The position numbers and the translations under genes were made by a program. Under the pieces are notes generated by a model that saw only the letters and a list, made by a program, of their open reading frames with translations, searched no databases and was not told the origin of the DNA. A stretch of 64,000 nucleotides of DNA from assembly GCA_022821985.1 (NCBI GenBank), contig JAJECP010000004.1:1-64000 (forward strand), given 5' to 3'. Positions 8,198 through 16,168 of the stretch are shown in pieces. The stretch is from Acidimicrobiia bacterium. GTDB taxonomy: Bacteria > Actinomycetota > Acidimicrobiia > Acidimicrobiales > Poriferisodalaceae. Every line of letters begins with the position of its first letter. Within the stretch, counting starts at the first letter, position 1.

Positions 8198-9059
8198 CCG
8201 TCCTCCGCTGGTGCTCGAGTTGGCCTTCGGGGCAGTCGTCGCGGTAGGGACACCAGCTGCACAGCGGTCCGGTGGTCGGTTCGAAGCATCCCGTTGCAGC
8301 GGCCTCAGCGATCCGACCCCACGTGTCGCAATGTTCGTTGACCGCCGCCGTGACAGCGTCGGCATCGAATGAACGGGCGATCTCGGTGGGCCGGCGGTCG
8401 TCGCGGCCAGCACCCGTCTCGCCCAGATACAGCAGCCGAACTTCGCTCACGTCGTCGCCGACCGACTCCAGCGCAGCTGCATACAGCCAGACCTGCGACA
8501 GGCGGCTGTCGACGAAGCGTTGCGAGGGCGGGCGGCCGGTCTTGTAGTCGGTGACGCGCACACCCTCCGACACCCGGTCGACCAGGTCCACGATGCCCCG
8601 GAACGGCACGCCCTCCAGCGATGTGTGGACATCGCGCTCGCGGTCCACCACGTCAACCTCGGCGGGATCCACCAGTTGGAAATAGCCCTCGATGTCGGTC
8701 CATGCGTTCCATCGGAAGGCCCGTTCTTGGGCTTCAGGCAGTTCCAGCGCCGCAAAATCGGGGTTCTCCGCAAGCTGCGGCCACAGATCCCGGCAGATGG
8801 CACGAGCTCGCTCGAGCGTTCGCTGAGCGGGCGCGACCGCCAGCAGCTCCTCCAGCACGTGGTGCACGAATGTGCCGCGCAGCGCCGGCTCGCCGGGAGG
8901 ATCCGGCAGCTTGTCGACATAGCGGAACTTCCAACGCCTCGCGCATTGCCGGAAAGTCGATGCGCCCGAAGGACTCAGGCTCCGCGGAAGCTCAACCTTG
9001 GGCGCATCGTCGGCAGCGACGCTGCCGGTGCGGGGTTCCACCTTCACAGCGTGGCCCAT
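8184..9059 (-). CDS. RecB-family PD-(D/E)XK nuclease
   Basis: A 291-residue stand-alone nuclease of the RecB/AddB-Cas4 fold. LSPSGASTFRQCARRWKFRY opens the domain and supplies the first Cys of a probable Fe-S cluster. GTFVHHVLEEL carries the conserved His. FRGIVDLVDR gives the catalytic Asp, and VTDYKTGRP the D-x-K core. LCSWCPYRDDCPEG closes with the cysteine cluster. Such proteins act in single-strand or end processing during repair. There is no helicase partner next to it. The next gene upstream on the strand is a small membrane protein, so its partner, if any, is elsewhere. The stop codon sits in a hairpin. Confidence 0.85.
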   Translation of the reverse strand: MGHAVKVEPRTGSVAADDAPKVELPRSLSPSGASTFRQCARRWKFRYVDKLPDPPGEPALRGTFVHHVLEELLAVAPAQRTLERARAICRDLWPQLAENPDFAALELPEAQERAFRWNAWTDIEGYFQLVDPAEVDVVDRERDVHTSLEGVPFRGIVDLVDRVSEGVRVTDYKTGRPPSQRFVDSRLSQVWLYAAALESVGDDVSEVRLLYLGETGAGRDDRRPTEIARSFDADAVTAAVNEHCDTWGRIAEAAATGCFEPTTGPLCSWCPYRDDCPEGQLEHQRRTGIAA

Positions 9060-9086
9060 CCGGTCATCGGGCGCGTGGATGGTTTT

Positions 9087-9383
9087 CTAGCGACGTCGCC
9101 AGCGCCGCCAAAGCCACCACGCCACGACTGCCGCGATCAGCCATCCGACGGCGACTGCACCGCCGAACGCTGCAAGCAGGCGGCGATCGACCGGCTCGGC
9201 CTGGCGCGGCAGGAGGTGCGATGCAGGCGCGGGCGCCGGATCGGCATCGGTGTCGGCGACCGGAGCACCTGGGACGGTTGGGGCAGCTGGTGTCTCGGCG
9301 GCCTCAGCCGCGGGCAGGTCGCCCGGAAGCGCGGCCGTGCCGTCGACGCTCGGCCGTGGTCGGTTCGGGTCGTAGTTGGCCAT
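9087..9383 (-). CDS. Small Pro/Ala-rich protein with C-terminal membrane anchor
   Basis: A 98-residue protein of unrecognised family. I chose the ATG at 9383 (M-A-N-Y-D-P-N-R-P-R-P-S-V-D). The longer open frame up to 9575 runs through a dispersed intergenic repeat and is not credible. The first 60 residues are hydrophilic and rich in Pro, Ala and Asp. Residues about 74-91 (AAFGGAVAVGWLIAAVVAWW) form one membrane helix, followed by a basic tail L-W-R-R-W-R-R-R. The layout is that of a tail-anchored protein with the N-terminal part in the cytoplasm. It lies 161 nt downstream of the parA-like gene. Confidence 0.6.
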   Translation of the reverse strand: MANYDPNRPRPSVDGTAALPGDLPAAEAAETPAAPTVPGAPVADTDADPAPAPASHLLPRQAEPVDRRLLAAFGGAVAVGWLIAAVVAWWLWRRWRRR

Positions 9384-9432
9384 AGTCAAACCCTGCAGCG
9401 GCGAGCAATCCGAGCGTACCGCCGACCTGTCA

Positions 9433-9505
9433 GAGGCGAAGCCGTGGCCCGAGCGGCCCGTGAGCCCAATCGCATGAGAATGGGGAACAAGAGCGGGAAA
9501 CAACA
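9433..9505 (+). repeat. Dispersed intergenic repeat, copy A
   Basis: About 73 bp containing GCGAAGCCGTGGCCCGAGC, GGCCCGTGAGCCCAATCGC and GGGGAACAAGAGCGGGAAAC. Close copies lie at 34064-34134 (reverse), 36153-36210 and 16033-16140 (reverse, two units). Every copy is between genes. Confidence 0.75.
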
Positions 9506-9544
9506 GGCAGCGCGACGAGGAGGTTCGCCTATCCGCGCACAGGA

Positions 9545-10315
9545 TCAGGCCAATCGGCTCTGCAAGTCGGCCCACAGCTCGTCGAAGGCCAGCACTGCCT
9601 CGGGCGCACCAGGCCGGCGACCGAGCGCCCGCAACGGCTGCGACTGCCCGGAGGCCTCCGCTATGGCGGCCCTCTGCGGGACGGGTGGCAACAACTCTGC
9701 GCCGAAGCGCTCAGCGAGCTGCTGGGACCAATAGGCGTTGTCACGCGTGCGTCCTACACGGTTCAGCACGACCCCGGCAATGGTGGGCGTGCCCTGGCGT
9801 TGCGCGACTCGGCTGACGGTGGACCGCATGAGGTCGACGCCATCGGCAGCCCAGGCGGCCGGTTCGGTCACCACCAGGGCACGGTCGGCTGCGAACAGCC
9901 CATTGATGCACAGCAGGCCCAACGACGGCGGGCAGTCGATGAGCACGAGATCGTGGTTCGCGCCGGCGAGCGCGATGCGCAGACGATCCTGCGCACCCAC
10001 CAGGTCAGCGGCCATCTGCGGTTCCCGACTCGCCAGCGCATAGCTGCCCGGGACGAGTTGCGGACACGGCCCGTCGGGCGGCCAGCGAGCGTCGGTGATC
10101 GCCGAGAGCACAGCCCCCGGGGTCGGATCGGCGAGTGCGTCGTCGACGTTCGGCGACCCGTTCCACACTCCGAGGCCAGCCGACGCATTGGACTGCGGGT
10201 CGAGATCCACGACGAGCACGCTCAGCCCCGAAGCGCACGCTGCTTCGGCGATGCCGAGTGCGACCGTGGTCTTGCCCACGCCGCCCTTCTGATTGACCAC
10301 GGCCAGCGTCGTCAT
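9545..10315 (-). CDS. ParA/Soj-family ATPase
   Basis: A 256-residue ParA-type deviant Walker ATPase. The Walker A is V-V-N-Q-K-G-G-V-G-K-T-T at the N-terminus with both lysines of the deviant form. LSVLVVDLDPQSNASAGLG is the A' motif and DLVLIDCPPSLGLLCINGL the Walker B. Such ATPases segregate DNA or position cargo by binding nonspecific DNA in the ATP state. No parB lies next to it, and chromosomal parA is normally beside parB, so this may be an orphan ParA used for cargo positioning. The neighbours are mshC upstream and the small tail-anchored protein downstream. Confidence 0.85.
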   Translation of the reverse strand: MTTLAVVNQKGGVGKTTVALGIAEAACASGLSVLVVDLDPQSNASAGLGVWNGSPNVDDALADPTPGAVLSAITDARWPPDGPCPQLVPGSYALASREPQMAADLVGAQDRLRIALAGANHDLVLIDCPPSLGLLCINGLFAADRALVVTEPAAWAADGVDLMRSTVSRVAQRQGTPTIAGVVLNRVGRTRDNAYWSQQLAERFGAELLPPVPQRAAIAEASGQSQPLRALGRRPGAPEAVLAFDELWADLQSRLA

Positions 10316-10345
10316 GGCGAGTGCCTTACGAGCCTGCGCGCCGCG

Positions 10346-11554
10346 TCACGGCGCTGCGGTCGCCGGCGGTGACGACAAATCGATACCGCAGAGGGCTGCC
10401 GCTGCCACCAGCTCGCCTCGCAGCGCGCCGCCGGCGGCCCCGCGCTCGACGGCAGCGGCGGCGTCGAGCAGCGCAGTGCGGGCCATCGGCGCATTGAGGT
10501 CGTCATCCAGCACAGCCTGCACCTCGGCGAGCAGGCCAGATGACCCCTCGCCCGATCCGGCCGCGGGCGAGGCACCGGCGGCGGCTGACGCCAGCGTGTC
10601 CAGCTCGCGTTGAGCGGCGAAGCCCTCGGAATCGAACCACTCCCATTCCGTGCGGTAGTGGTGCGCCATGAGCGCCAGCCGGATGGCCCTGGGGTCGACG
10701 CGAGCACGCAGATCGGAGATGAAGACCAGGTTGCCGAGCGACTTCGACATCTTGTGCCCCTGGTAGGAGACGAGCCCCGCGTGCACCCAGTAGCGGGCCA
10801 GCGGAGCACCGTGCACAGCCTCGCTCTGGGCGATCTCGCACTCGTGGTGCGGGAACACCAGGTCGCCACCCCCGCCATGTATGTCGATGGTCTCGCCGAG
10901 CGCCGCGTAGCCCATGGCCGAGCACTCGATGTGCCAGCCAGGCCGTCCCGGGCCGAATGGTGAGGGCCACGACGGCTCGCCGTCGGCGCTGGCTTGCCAC
11001 AGCACGAAGTCGAGCGGGTTGCGCTGGCGGGGGTCGTCGGGGGTGCCGCCGCGCTCGGTGGCCAGCTCGGTCATGCGGTCGGCGCTGTAGCCGGACAGCT
11101 TCCCGAATTCAGGGAACGTGGTGACGTCAAAGAAGACCCGGTCGGCTGATACGTAGGCATGCCCAGCCTCAAGCAGCTTCGAAATCATGGCGATCATGGC
11201 GTCGATGGATCGGGTGGCCCGTGGCTCGTGCGCCGCAGGCCGTGTTCGAAGTGCAGCCATGTCAGCTTCGAAGCGGTCAATCTCCCGCTCGGCCAGCGAC
11301 AGGTAGTGCTCGCCCAGCTCGGCCGCCTTGGGCAGGATGCTGTCATCGACATCGGTGTAGTTGCGCACCAGCGTGACGGTGTGACCCATGTCTTCGAGCC
11401 GGCGGATCAGCAGGTCATAGGCCAGATACGTCGCGGCGTGCCCCAGATGGGTGGCGTCGTAGGGCGTGATGCCGCACACGTACATGCCGACGTGATCGTC
11501 GAGTTCCATCTCGACGATGGAGCGCTGCGCGGTGTCGTAGATGCGCATTCCCAC
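10346..11554 (-). CDS. mshC: L-cysteine:1D-myo-inositol 2-amino-2-deoxy-alpha-D-glucopyranoside ligase
   Basis: A 402-residue class I tRNA-synthetase-fold ligase that joins cysteine to GlcN-inositol in mycothiol biosynthesis, using ATP. It is told from cysteinyl-tRNA synthetase by [17 protein letters not shown] (CysS has G-P-T-V-Y). It also lacks the long C-terminal anticodon-binding domain. Other landmarks are [10 protein letters not shown] (zinc and cysteine site), [20 protein letters not shown] and the KMSKSLGN loop. The protein is slightly shorter than usual at the C-terminus. The start is GTG at 11554 with a leaderless -10 box at 11563-11568. Its presence shows a mycothiol-using actinobacterium. 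Confidence 0.9.
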   Translation of the reverse strand: MGMRIYDTAQRSIVEMELDDHVGMYVCGITPYDATHLGHAATYLAYDLLIRRLEDMGHTVTLVRNYTDVDDSILPKAAELGEHYLSLAEREIDRFEADMAALRTRPAAHEPRATRSIDAMIAMISKLLEAGHAYVSADRVFFDVTTFPEFGKLSGYSADRMTELATERGGTPDDPRQRNPLDFVLWQASADGEPSWPSPFGPGRPGWHIECSAMGYAALGETIDIHGGGGDLVFPHHECEIAQSEAVHGAPLARYWVHAGLVSYQGHKMSKSLGNLVFISDLRARVDPRAIRLALMAHHYRTEWEWFDSEGFAAQRELDTLASAAAGASPAAGSGEGSSGLLAEVQAVLDDDLNAPMARTALLDAAAAVERGAAGGALRGELVAAAALCGIDLSSPPATAAP

Positions 11555-11562
11555 GGCCCGAC

Positions 11563-11572
11563 ACGGTACTGT
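11563..11572. promoter_or_regulatory. Overlapping divergent -10 boxes
   Basis: The 10-bp core ACGGTACTGT holds TACCGT on the minus strand (11563-11568), 8 nt before the GTG of mshC at 11554. It also holds TACTGT on the plus strand (11567-11572), 8 nt before the GTG at 11581. The two boxes share two bases, so two RNA polymerases could not open both at once. Confidence 0.55.
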
Positions 11573-11580
11573 CGGAGCGG

Positions 11581-12759
11581 GTGGACAGGCGTGGAAGCGA
11601 CCGTGCGCTGCTCGAGCGGATCGCCCTCTACCGGCATCGCCGTGAGCTGCCGCCGCTGCAACCTGCGGTCATCGACGAGCTGGCCGAATGGCTGAAAACC
11701 CACGGCTCAGACCCGCTGACCTACGTGTGCAATCTCTTTGAGCGTCACCAAGTGGTCTTCGTGGGCCACCACACCCCCACACGCCGCGCCGGGCTGTTCC
11801 TGCAGGATCTCGTGGCAGCGGCGTACCGGTCGGGCGTGGGCATCGTGGCCATGGAGTACGCCTGCGTCGATGACCAGGCCCGGCTTGACGCGGTGGTCAC
11901 CGGCGCGACATTCGACGAGCAGCTAGCGCGAGACGCATTGCTCCGCTGGGGCATACGCCACAACTTCGCCTACCGCGAATACCTCAACGTGCTGAGCGCG
12001 GTCTGGGAGGTGAACCGTCGCTTCGCCAGTGGCGGGCCGCCCATGCGTGTCCTGGCGCTCGACTACGACCTCGACCTCGATGCCGTCACCGACACGGCCG
12101 ACCTGCGCACCTCGTACGCGTGGCCGCACTTGCGCAGCCGCGGACCGGTGTCGGCGCACATGTGCGACGTGCTGCTCGCCGAGGTCGTCGAGCCGGGTCA
12201 TCGCGCGCTCGTGCTCGCCCGCACAGCTCACGCGCTGACCCGGGCAAGGCGGCTGCCGCACCGGGTGTGGGATGCGATCGATGCCGAGATCGTCGGCGGT
12301 CACGTGGTGGGTGCGGCCAACCGTGTGTACGAGGTGGTGGCCGACCGTGCCGTCACCGTGCTGATCCACGAGCCGCTGCCGGCCGACGGCGAGCTGTGCG
12401 ACTACGCGCTGGTTGCCGACGGCGTGCTCGACGCGGCGTTTGCCATGCACGACGACCTGGCCGTGCCGCTCGCCTTCGACGTGGATCAGGGGCCCGCAGC
12501 CCGGCTCGGCTGCACGACGAGCCTCGATCGCGCGCCGCTCGGCAGCCTCGCCACCGGCTGGATCTACCTCGAACCCGACTACGAGCGCCGGGCGCCGACC
12601 CCGCTGCCCGAGCCGGTGCCTGCGGTGTACGTAGAACACGCCCGGCGGTATGCCCTCGATCCGGCGCTGCGAGACGAGAAATCAACCCCTGGCGACTTCG
12701 CAGCGGCCGTGTCCGAATCTGCAGCGGCAGCGGAACTGGCCTGGACACAGGTGCTCTAG
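11581..12759 (+). CDS. ChaN/TIKI-superfamily-like protein, tandem paralogue 1
   Basis: A 392-residue protein that I place tentatively in the haem-binding ChaN/TraB (TIKI, erythromycin-esterase-like) superfamily. The pattern is HQVVFVGHHT, then FLQDLVAAAYRSGVGIVAME, then DQARLD, then FAYREYLNVLSAVWEVN and RVLALDYDL. ChaN-type proteins carry G-E-x-H in the first strand; here it is G-H-H-T, so the usual acidic residue is missing. The end of the fold reads TGWIYLEPDYERR. No signal peptide or membrane segment is present. It is clearly homologous to the next gene and may be an enzyme or a ligand-binding protein. Transcription is leaderless from the shared divergent promoter with mshC. Confidence 0.6.
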   Translation: MDRRGSDRALLERIALYRHRRELPPLQPAVIDELAEWLKTHGSDPLTYVCNLFERHQVVFVGHHTPTRRAGLFLQDLVAAAYRSGVGIVAMEYACVDDQARLDAVVTGATFDEQLARDALLRWGIRHNFAYREYLNVLSAVWEVNRRFASGGPPMRVLALDYDLDLDAVTDTADLRTSYAWPHLRSRGPVSAHMCDVLLAEVVEPGHRALVLARTAHALTRARRLPHRVWDAIDAEIVGGHVVGAANRVYEVVADRAVTVLIHEPLPADGELCDYALVADGVLDAAFAMHDDLAVPLAFDVDQGPAARLGCTTSLDRAPLGSLATGWIYLEPDYERRAPTPLPEPVPAVYVEHARRYALDPALRDEKSTPGDFAAAVSESAAAAELAWTQVL

Positions 12760-12812
12760 CTCGGCTCCGGGTCGGCTCGCTGTCAGATTCCGGGCCGCCA
12801 GCGGGCAGACTC

Positions 12813-13970
12813 ATGGCGGTGCCGCCCGAAGACCCCACCGACGACGAGCGGCCCACGCCCGCGCTCCTGTCGCCTGAGGAGTATCTGGGCGACCTCTGCG
12901 GGCGCCACCAGATCGTGCTGCTCGGCGACCAGGTCGGGGTCCGACAGCACTTGGGATTCCTGGCGGGCACGCTCGCCGAGCTGGCCGACAACGGTGTGGA
13001 GAATCTCGCTTGGGAGTTCACCAACTCACGCCGTCAAGCCGAGCTTGATGCCCTGATCGACGCTCCCGAGTGGGACAGCCGAGCCTGCGCCGACCTGTTC
13101 GTCGATCTGCTCGGTGCCGGGTTCGGATACCAGGAATACGCCGATGTGCTGCACGCGGTCTGGAAGCACAACACCGCGGAGCGCCGTCGCGATGACGACC
13201 GACGGCCTATCCGCGTGATCGCGCTCGGCCTGCCCACCTACGTGGAAGACCCCGATCTGCTGGACGGTCGCTCTGCCGCCGAGCTGGGGCTGCGGAACTG
13301 GTCGCTCGGCGGGCACTACCGGGACATGTCCGCGTTTCACGCCGCCAGCGTGCTCACCGCCGAGGTACTCCGCCAGGGACAGCGTGCGCTCGTGTACATG
13401 AACGTCGCCGCCACCACCACCGGCCTCGTGGAATGGGTGGACGGCTCGCCGACAACCTCGGCGGGCAACCTCCTGTGGCGCTGGATGAGCGACGGCTGCC
13501 GACGAGTCGTGTTCCACGGCACCGTGGCCGACACCGCCGCCACCGAACGGGTCGAGGAACTGATCTCACGCTCGCCCGAGGGTCGTGGCGGTACCGACAT
13601 CCGCTTCGGCTTGGACTTGGCAGCCTCGACGCTCGGCAGTGTCGCGATGACGGGGGTGCGTGGCTCGCTCGACGGTGCCGATACCTCGCTGCGACTGCGC
13701 GAGGTGACCGACGGCTACGTCTATCTGGGGCCGCGAGCCGACTGGGAACCGTGCACGCTGATCGACGACCTGATCACCGACGAGAACTTCGCGAGTGCCG
13801 AAGCTCGTTACCGGGCACTCGATCCCCGCCCGGAGCCCTACACCCGCGACGAGCTCGACGAGGTGCGCCGTACCGGGCAGCAGGAGCTGTCGGCGGCCTG
13901 GCCGCCGCTGCCGGAACCGCCCGAGGAGCCGAAGCGCCGTTTCGCGCGCTTCCGCACGGGCAACCAGTAG
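12813..13970 (+). CDS. ChaN/TIKI-superfamily-like protein, tandem paralogue 2
   Basis: About 385 residues from ATG at 12813. The open frame extends to 12120 but that part is a shadow of the previous gene. It shares every landmark with its neighbour: HQIVLLGDQV, FLAGTLAELADNGVENLAWE, RQAELDALI, FGYQEYADVLHAVWKHN, RVIALGLPTY and DGYVYLGPRADWE. The first-strand motif is G-D-Q-V, so it differs from both the G-E-x-H consensus and the upstream copy. The C-terminal 40 residues are Pro/Glu/Arg-rich. The two genes are 53 nt apart and probably arose by tandem duplication followed by divergence. A phosphatase-like gene follows 8 nt later. Confidence 0.6.
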   Translation: MAVPPEDPTDDERPTPALLSPEEYLGDLCGRHQIVLLGDQVGVRQHLGFLAGTLAELADNGVENLAWEFTNSRRQAELDALIDAPEWDSRACADLFVDLLGAGFGYQEYADVLHAVWKHNTAERRRDDDRRPIRVIALGLPTYVEDPDLLDGRSAAELGLRNWSLGGHYRDMSAFHAASVLTAEVLRQGQRALVYMNVAATTTGLVEWVDGSPTTSAGNLLWRWMSDGCRRVVFHGTVADTAATERVEELISRSPEGRGGTDIRFGLDLAASTLGSVAMTGVRGSLDGADTSLRLREVTDGYVYLGPRADWEPCTLIDDLITDENFASAEARYRALDPRPEPYTRDELDEVRRTGQQELSAAWPPLPEPPEEPKRRFARFRTGNQ

Positions 13971-13978
13971 CCACGACC

Positions 13979-14500
13979 GTGCTGCACCGCATCGACGAAA
14001 TCCCGCTTCGGGCTGCTGAGGTGGCCGGTCGCCTGTTCGTGACCAACTTCTCGGCAGTCGGTCCCGATCCGGGGGGCGCACTGGATCGCGTGAATGCTTC
14101 GGTCGTGGCGTGCATGCTGACTCGCCACGAGATCGAGCTGCGCTATCCCGACTACGGCGAGTGGCTCGATTCCCACAGCGACGCGGCCAGCAGCCCCCGT
14201 GCGTTGTGGCTGCCTACGCCTGACGGCGGTGTCACGACGGATGCGCCGGTGCTCGAACTCGTGGAGGTTGTCGTTTCAGCGCTGGATCGCGGCGACAGCG
14301 TGCTCGTGCACTGCGGAGCAGGCATGGCGCGCACGGCCGTGATCGGGATCCTGACCATGGTGGCCTTCGGTGCCGACCCGGTGGCAGCCGCTATCGACTT
14401 CCGGGCGGCCCGTCCTGGCGGCGGTCCCGACGGCCCGCCCCAAGAACAGCAGATCGCCCGCCTCGTCCCCAAGGCCCAGCAGCTGCGCCTCGCTAGCTGA
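13979..14500 (+). CDS. Protein tyrosine/dual-specificity phosphatase-like protein
   Basis: About 173 residues from a GTG at 13979, chosen because the previous gene stops at 13970. The P-loop V-H-C-G-A-G-M-A-R-T-A-V fits the cysteine phosphatase signature C-x5-R followed by Thr or Ser. An upstream Asp-containing loop (PDYGEWLDSHSD) could supply the general acid. The C-terminal part (AIDFRAARPGGGPDGPPQEQ) resembles the arginine-rich helix that follows the P-loop in these enzymes. Substrates could be phosphotyrosine or a small phosphorylated ligand. The 8-nt spacing suggests it is co-transcribed with the two ChaN-like genes. It converges on the NUDIX gene. Confidence 0.72.
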   Translation: MLHRIDEIPLRAAEVAGRLFVTNFSAVGPDPGGALDRVNASVVACMLTRHEIELRYPDYGEWLDSHSDAASSPRALWLPTPDGGVTTDAPVLELVEVVVSALDRGDSVLVHCGAGMARTAVIGILTMVAFGADPVAAAIDFRAARPGGGPDGPPQEQQIARLVPKAQQLRLAS

Positions 14501-14506
14501 TACGGC

Positions 14507-15325
14507 TCAACCGACGTCGGCGGCGTGGGTGCCGTCGTGTTCTTCCCAGCGCCAGCCCGAGCGGACCATGATGCAGCGGCGGCGCGGGCCGGGGGCATCG
14601 AGGTCACCGTCAGGAAAGGCAGCGTCACCGAAGTACACGGCAATGTGGCCGGGGTCGGATTCCGGCGACTTGATGATCTGGGTGTGGAAGCACGTATGGC
14701 CGTCGATCGAGGCCAACACATCGGCAGAGCGTGTGAAACCTGACAGCCAGGTGAGCGTCACGAACGTGGGCGTGACGAACTCGATCTCGCCCGCTGCTCG
14801 ACGCTCCAACGCCGCCGCAGGTGACACCCAGGCATGGTCGAGGATCTCGCTTCCGTCGACGCGTACCGCATCGAGGTCGGCTGGTGCCTCGCACACGAAG
14901 AAATGCGTCGAGAATCGCTTGGGGCGAATCGGCGGCGGCAGCCAGTGTGCGAAATGGGTCAGCTCGGCACCCGACAAGTCGATACCGGCCTCTTCGTGAG
15001 CTTCCCGAACTGCTGCCGTGCGAAAGCCGCGCCGGTCGCCGTCATGCAGGTCATCTGCGCCGGCGCTGCGTGGGTCGCACGGGGCCACCACATCGCCGGG
15101 CGTGTCACGATCGGGCGGGTCCACTCGGCCACCGGGAAACACCCACATGCCGCCGAAGAAGCCACGCGAGTTGCGCCGCAGCATGAGCACCTCGATGTGC
15201 GCGCCTGCGTCGCTTTCCGCGGCGTCGAAACCGTGACCTGGCGCAGCCGCAGGCGTGCCGTCGCGCAGCACCACGACCGTCGCCGCGTCGATCGGTGCCG
15301 GCGGTGTTGTGGGGGAATCACTCAT
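14507..15325 (-). CDS. NUDIX hydrolase, NUDT19/CoA-diphosphatase-like
   Basis: A 272-residue NUDIX protein. The box is split by an insertion: GGMWVFPGGRVDPPD near residue 55, followed about 35 residues later by FRTAAVREAHEEAGIDL, which holds the metal-binding R-E-x2-E-E. This long-insert arrangement and the roughly 270-residue length match eukaryotic NUDT7/19-type acyl-CoA diphosphatases and their actinobacterial relatives, so cleavage of CoA esters or a nucleoside diphosphate derivative is likely. It is encoded 9 nt downstream of the HAD-like gene and is probably in the same transcript. Confidence 0.78.
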   Translation of the reverse strand: MSDSPTTPPAPIDAATVVVLRDGTPAAAPGHGFDAAESDAGAHIEVLMLRRNSRGFFGGMWVFPGGRVDPPDRDTPGDVVAPCDPRSAGADDLHDGDRRGFRTAAVREAHEEAGIDLSGAELTHFAHWLPPPIRPKRFSTHFFVCEAPADLDAVRVDGSEILDHAWVSPAAALERRAAGEIEFVTPTFVTLTWLSGFTRSADVLASIDGHTCFHTQIIKSPESDPGHIAVYFGDAAFPDGDLDAPGPRRRCIMVRSGWRWEEHDGTHAADVG

Positions 15326-15334
15326 GCGCCCGGC

Positions 15335-15985
15335 CTACGCGGTATCCCGGGTTCGCAACTCCAAGCGATCGGAGCCAGCGTCCATGCCGGGCAGCGGGCG
15401 CGAGACGTAGCCGCTGTGCTTCGCCAGCAGCTCCACCACCATCTCTTCGGCTTCGGCCCAGTTGTGTGCCCGTGGTCCTTCCACCTGGGCGTTGTAGGGC
15501 TGGTCGAAGGTGATCGCGTACCCGCCCGCGGCACGGATGTCGATCACGTTGTGGGGAGCGTCTTCGATGTAGGCGTCGGCGTTCACCATCGCCTTGTCGG
15601 CCACGAAGCAGATATCGCGGTACGGGATGCGCTCGCGGTCGAGCCACTCGACCGTGTCGCTCACGGTGACACGGTGGCCCCAGCTCACGTACAGGCGGTG
15701 GGTGACGATCCGTATCCACACGCCTGCGTCAGACAGCCGCCACAGCGCTTCAGAGCACCCCTCCATCGGCTTCATCTCACGGAACATGCGGTAGTCGATG
15801 ACGGCGATGCGATGGAGCTCTTCGAACTCGCCGTCGGCGAGGCCCCACTCGGTGAAGTTCCAACCACGCACCAGCGGCAACGAGTCCTCCGGAACTCCGC
15901 GCTCGGCGGCCACCACGCGACGGAAGGCCTCGGTGTGCATCCCGCACACGCCGTCGAGGTCCACTGCAAGCACGAACGCAGGCAT
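15335..15985 (-). CDS. HAD-superfamily 5'-nucleotidase-like phosphatase
   Basis: A 216-residue haloacid-dehalogenase fold protein. Motif I is A-V-D-L-D-G-V near residues 7-13, motif II is RIVTHRL, and motif III/IV is the DICFVADKAMVNADAYIEDA region. The layout fits the cytosolic deoxyribonucleotidase (NT5C) group, which removes phosphate from (deoxy)nucleoside monophosphates. It pairs with the NUDIX gene and the two may form a nucleotide-housekeeping operon. A TAGGTT box lies 6 nt before the ATG (15992-15997). Confidence 0.72.
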   Translation of the reverse strand: MPAFVLAVDLDGVCGMHTEAFRRVVAAERGVPEDSLPLVRGWNFTEWGLADGEFEELHRIAVIDYRMFREMKPMEGCSEALWRLSDAGVWIRIVTHRLYVSWGHRVTVSDTVEWLDRERIPYRDICFVADKAMVNADAYIEDAPHNVIDIRAAGGYAITFDQPYNAQVEGPRAHNWAEAEEMVVELLAKHSGYVSRPLPGMDAGSDRLELRTRDTA

Positions 15986-15991
15986 TGCAGC

Positions 15992-15997
15992 AACCTA
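15992..15997 (-). promoter_or_regulatory. -10 box (TAGGTT) for the HAD/NUDIX pair
   Basis: On the minus strand TAGGTT lies 6 nt before the ATG at 15985, a leaderless arrangement. Confidence 0.5.
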
Positions 15998-16032
15998 ACA
16001 ACCAGCGCCTGATCGGCCCGGTTGCGTCACCT

Positions 16033-16140
16033 GTTGCCTTCCGCTCATATTGGCTGCGCTCACGGGCCGCTCTGGCCACGGCTTCGCGCCGCATTTGCCG
16101 CTGATGTTCGCTTCGCTCACGGGCCGCTGAGGCCCGGGCT
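16033..16140 (-). repeat. Dispersed intergenic repeat, copy D (two partial units in tandem)
   Basis: Read on the minus strand, 16087-16033 holds GCGAAGCCGTGGCCAGAGC, GGCCCGTGAGCGCAGCCAAT and GAGCGGAAGGCAAC. The span 16140-16091 holds a second, 5'-shortened unit with GCGGCCCGTGAGCGAAGCG. Both match copies A-C. The element lies between the HAD gene and the nitrile hydratase operon and may contribute to the leader of either. Confidence 0.65.
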
Positions 16141-16168
16141 CAGCCTCCAGGTGCAATGCTGGTCGGCC

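Noticed and set aside
6059-8341. 760-codon plus-strand frame over Fpg and a crotonase
   Set aside because: Antisense shadow caused by high GC; no motifs.
10346-11554. Cysteinyl-tRNA synthetase
   Set aside because: The [13 protein letters not shown] motif and the lack of an anticodon-binding domain point to MshC.
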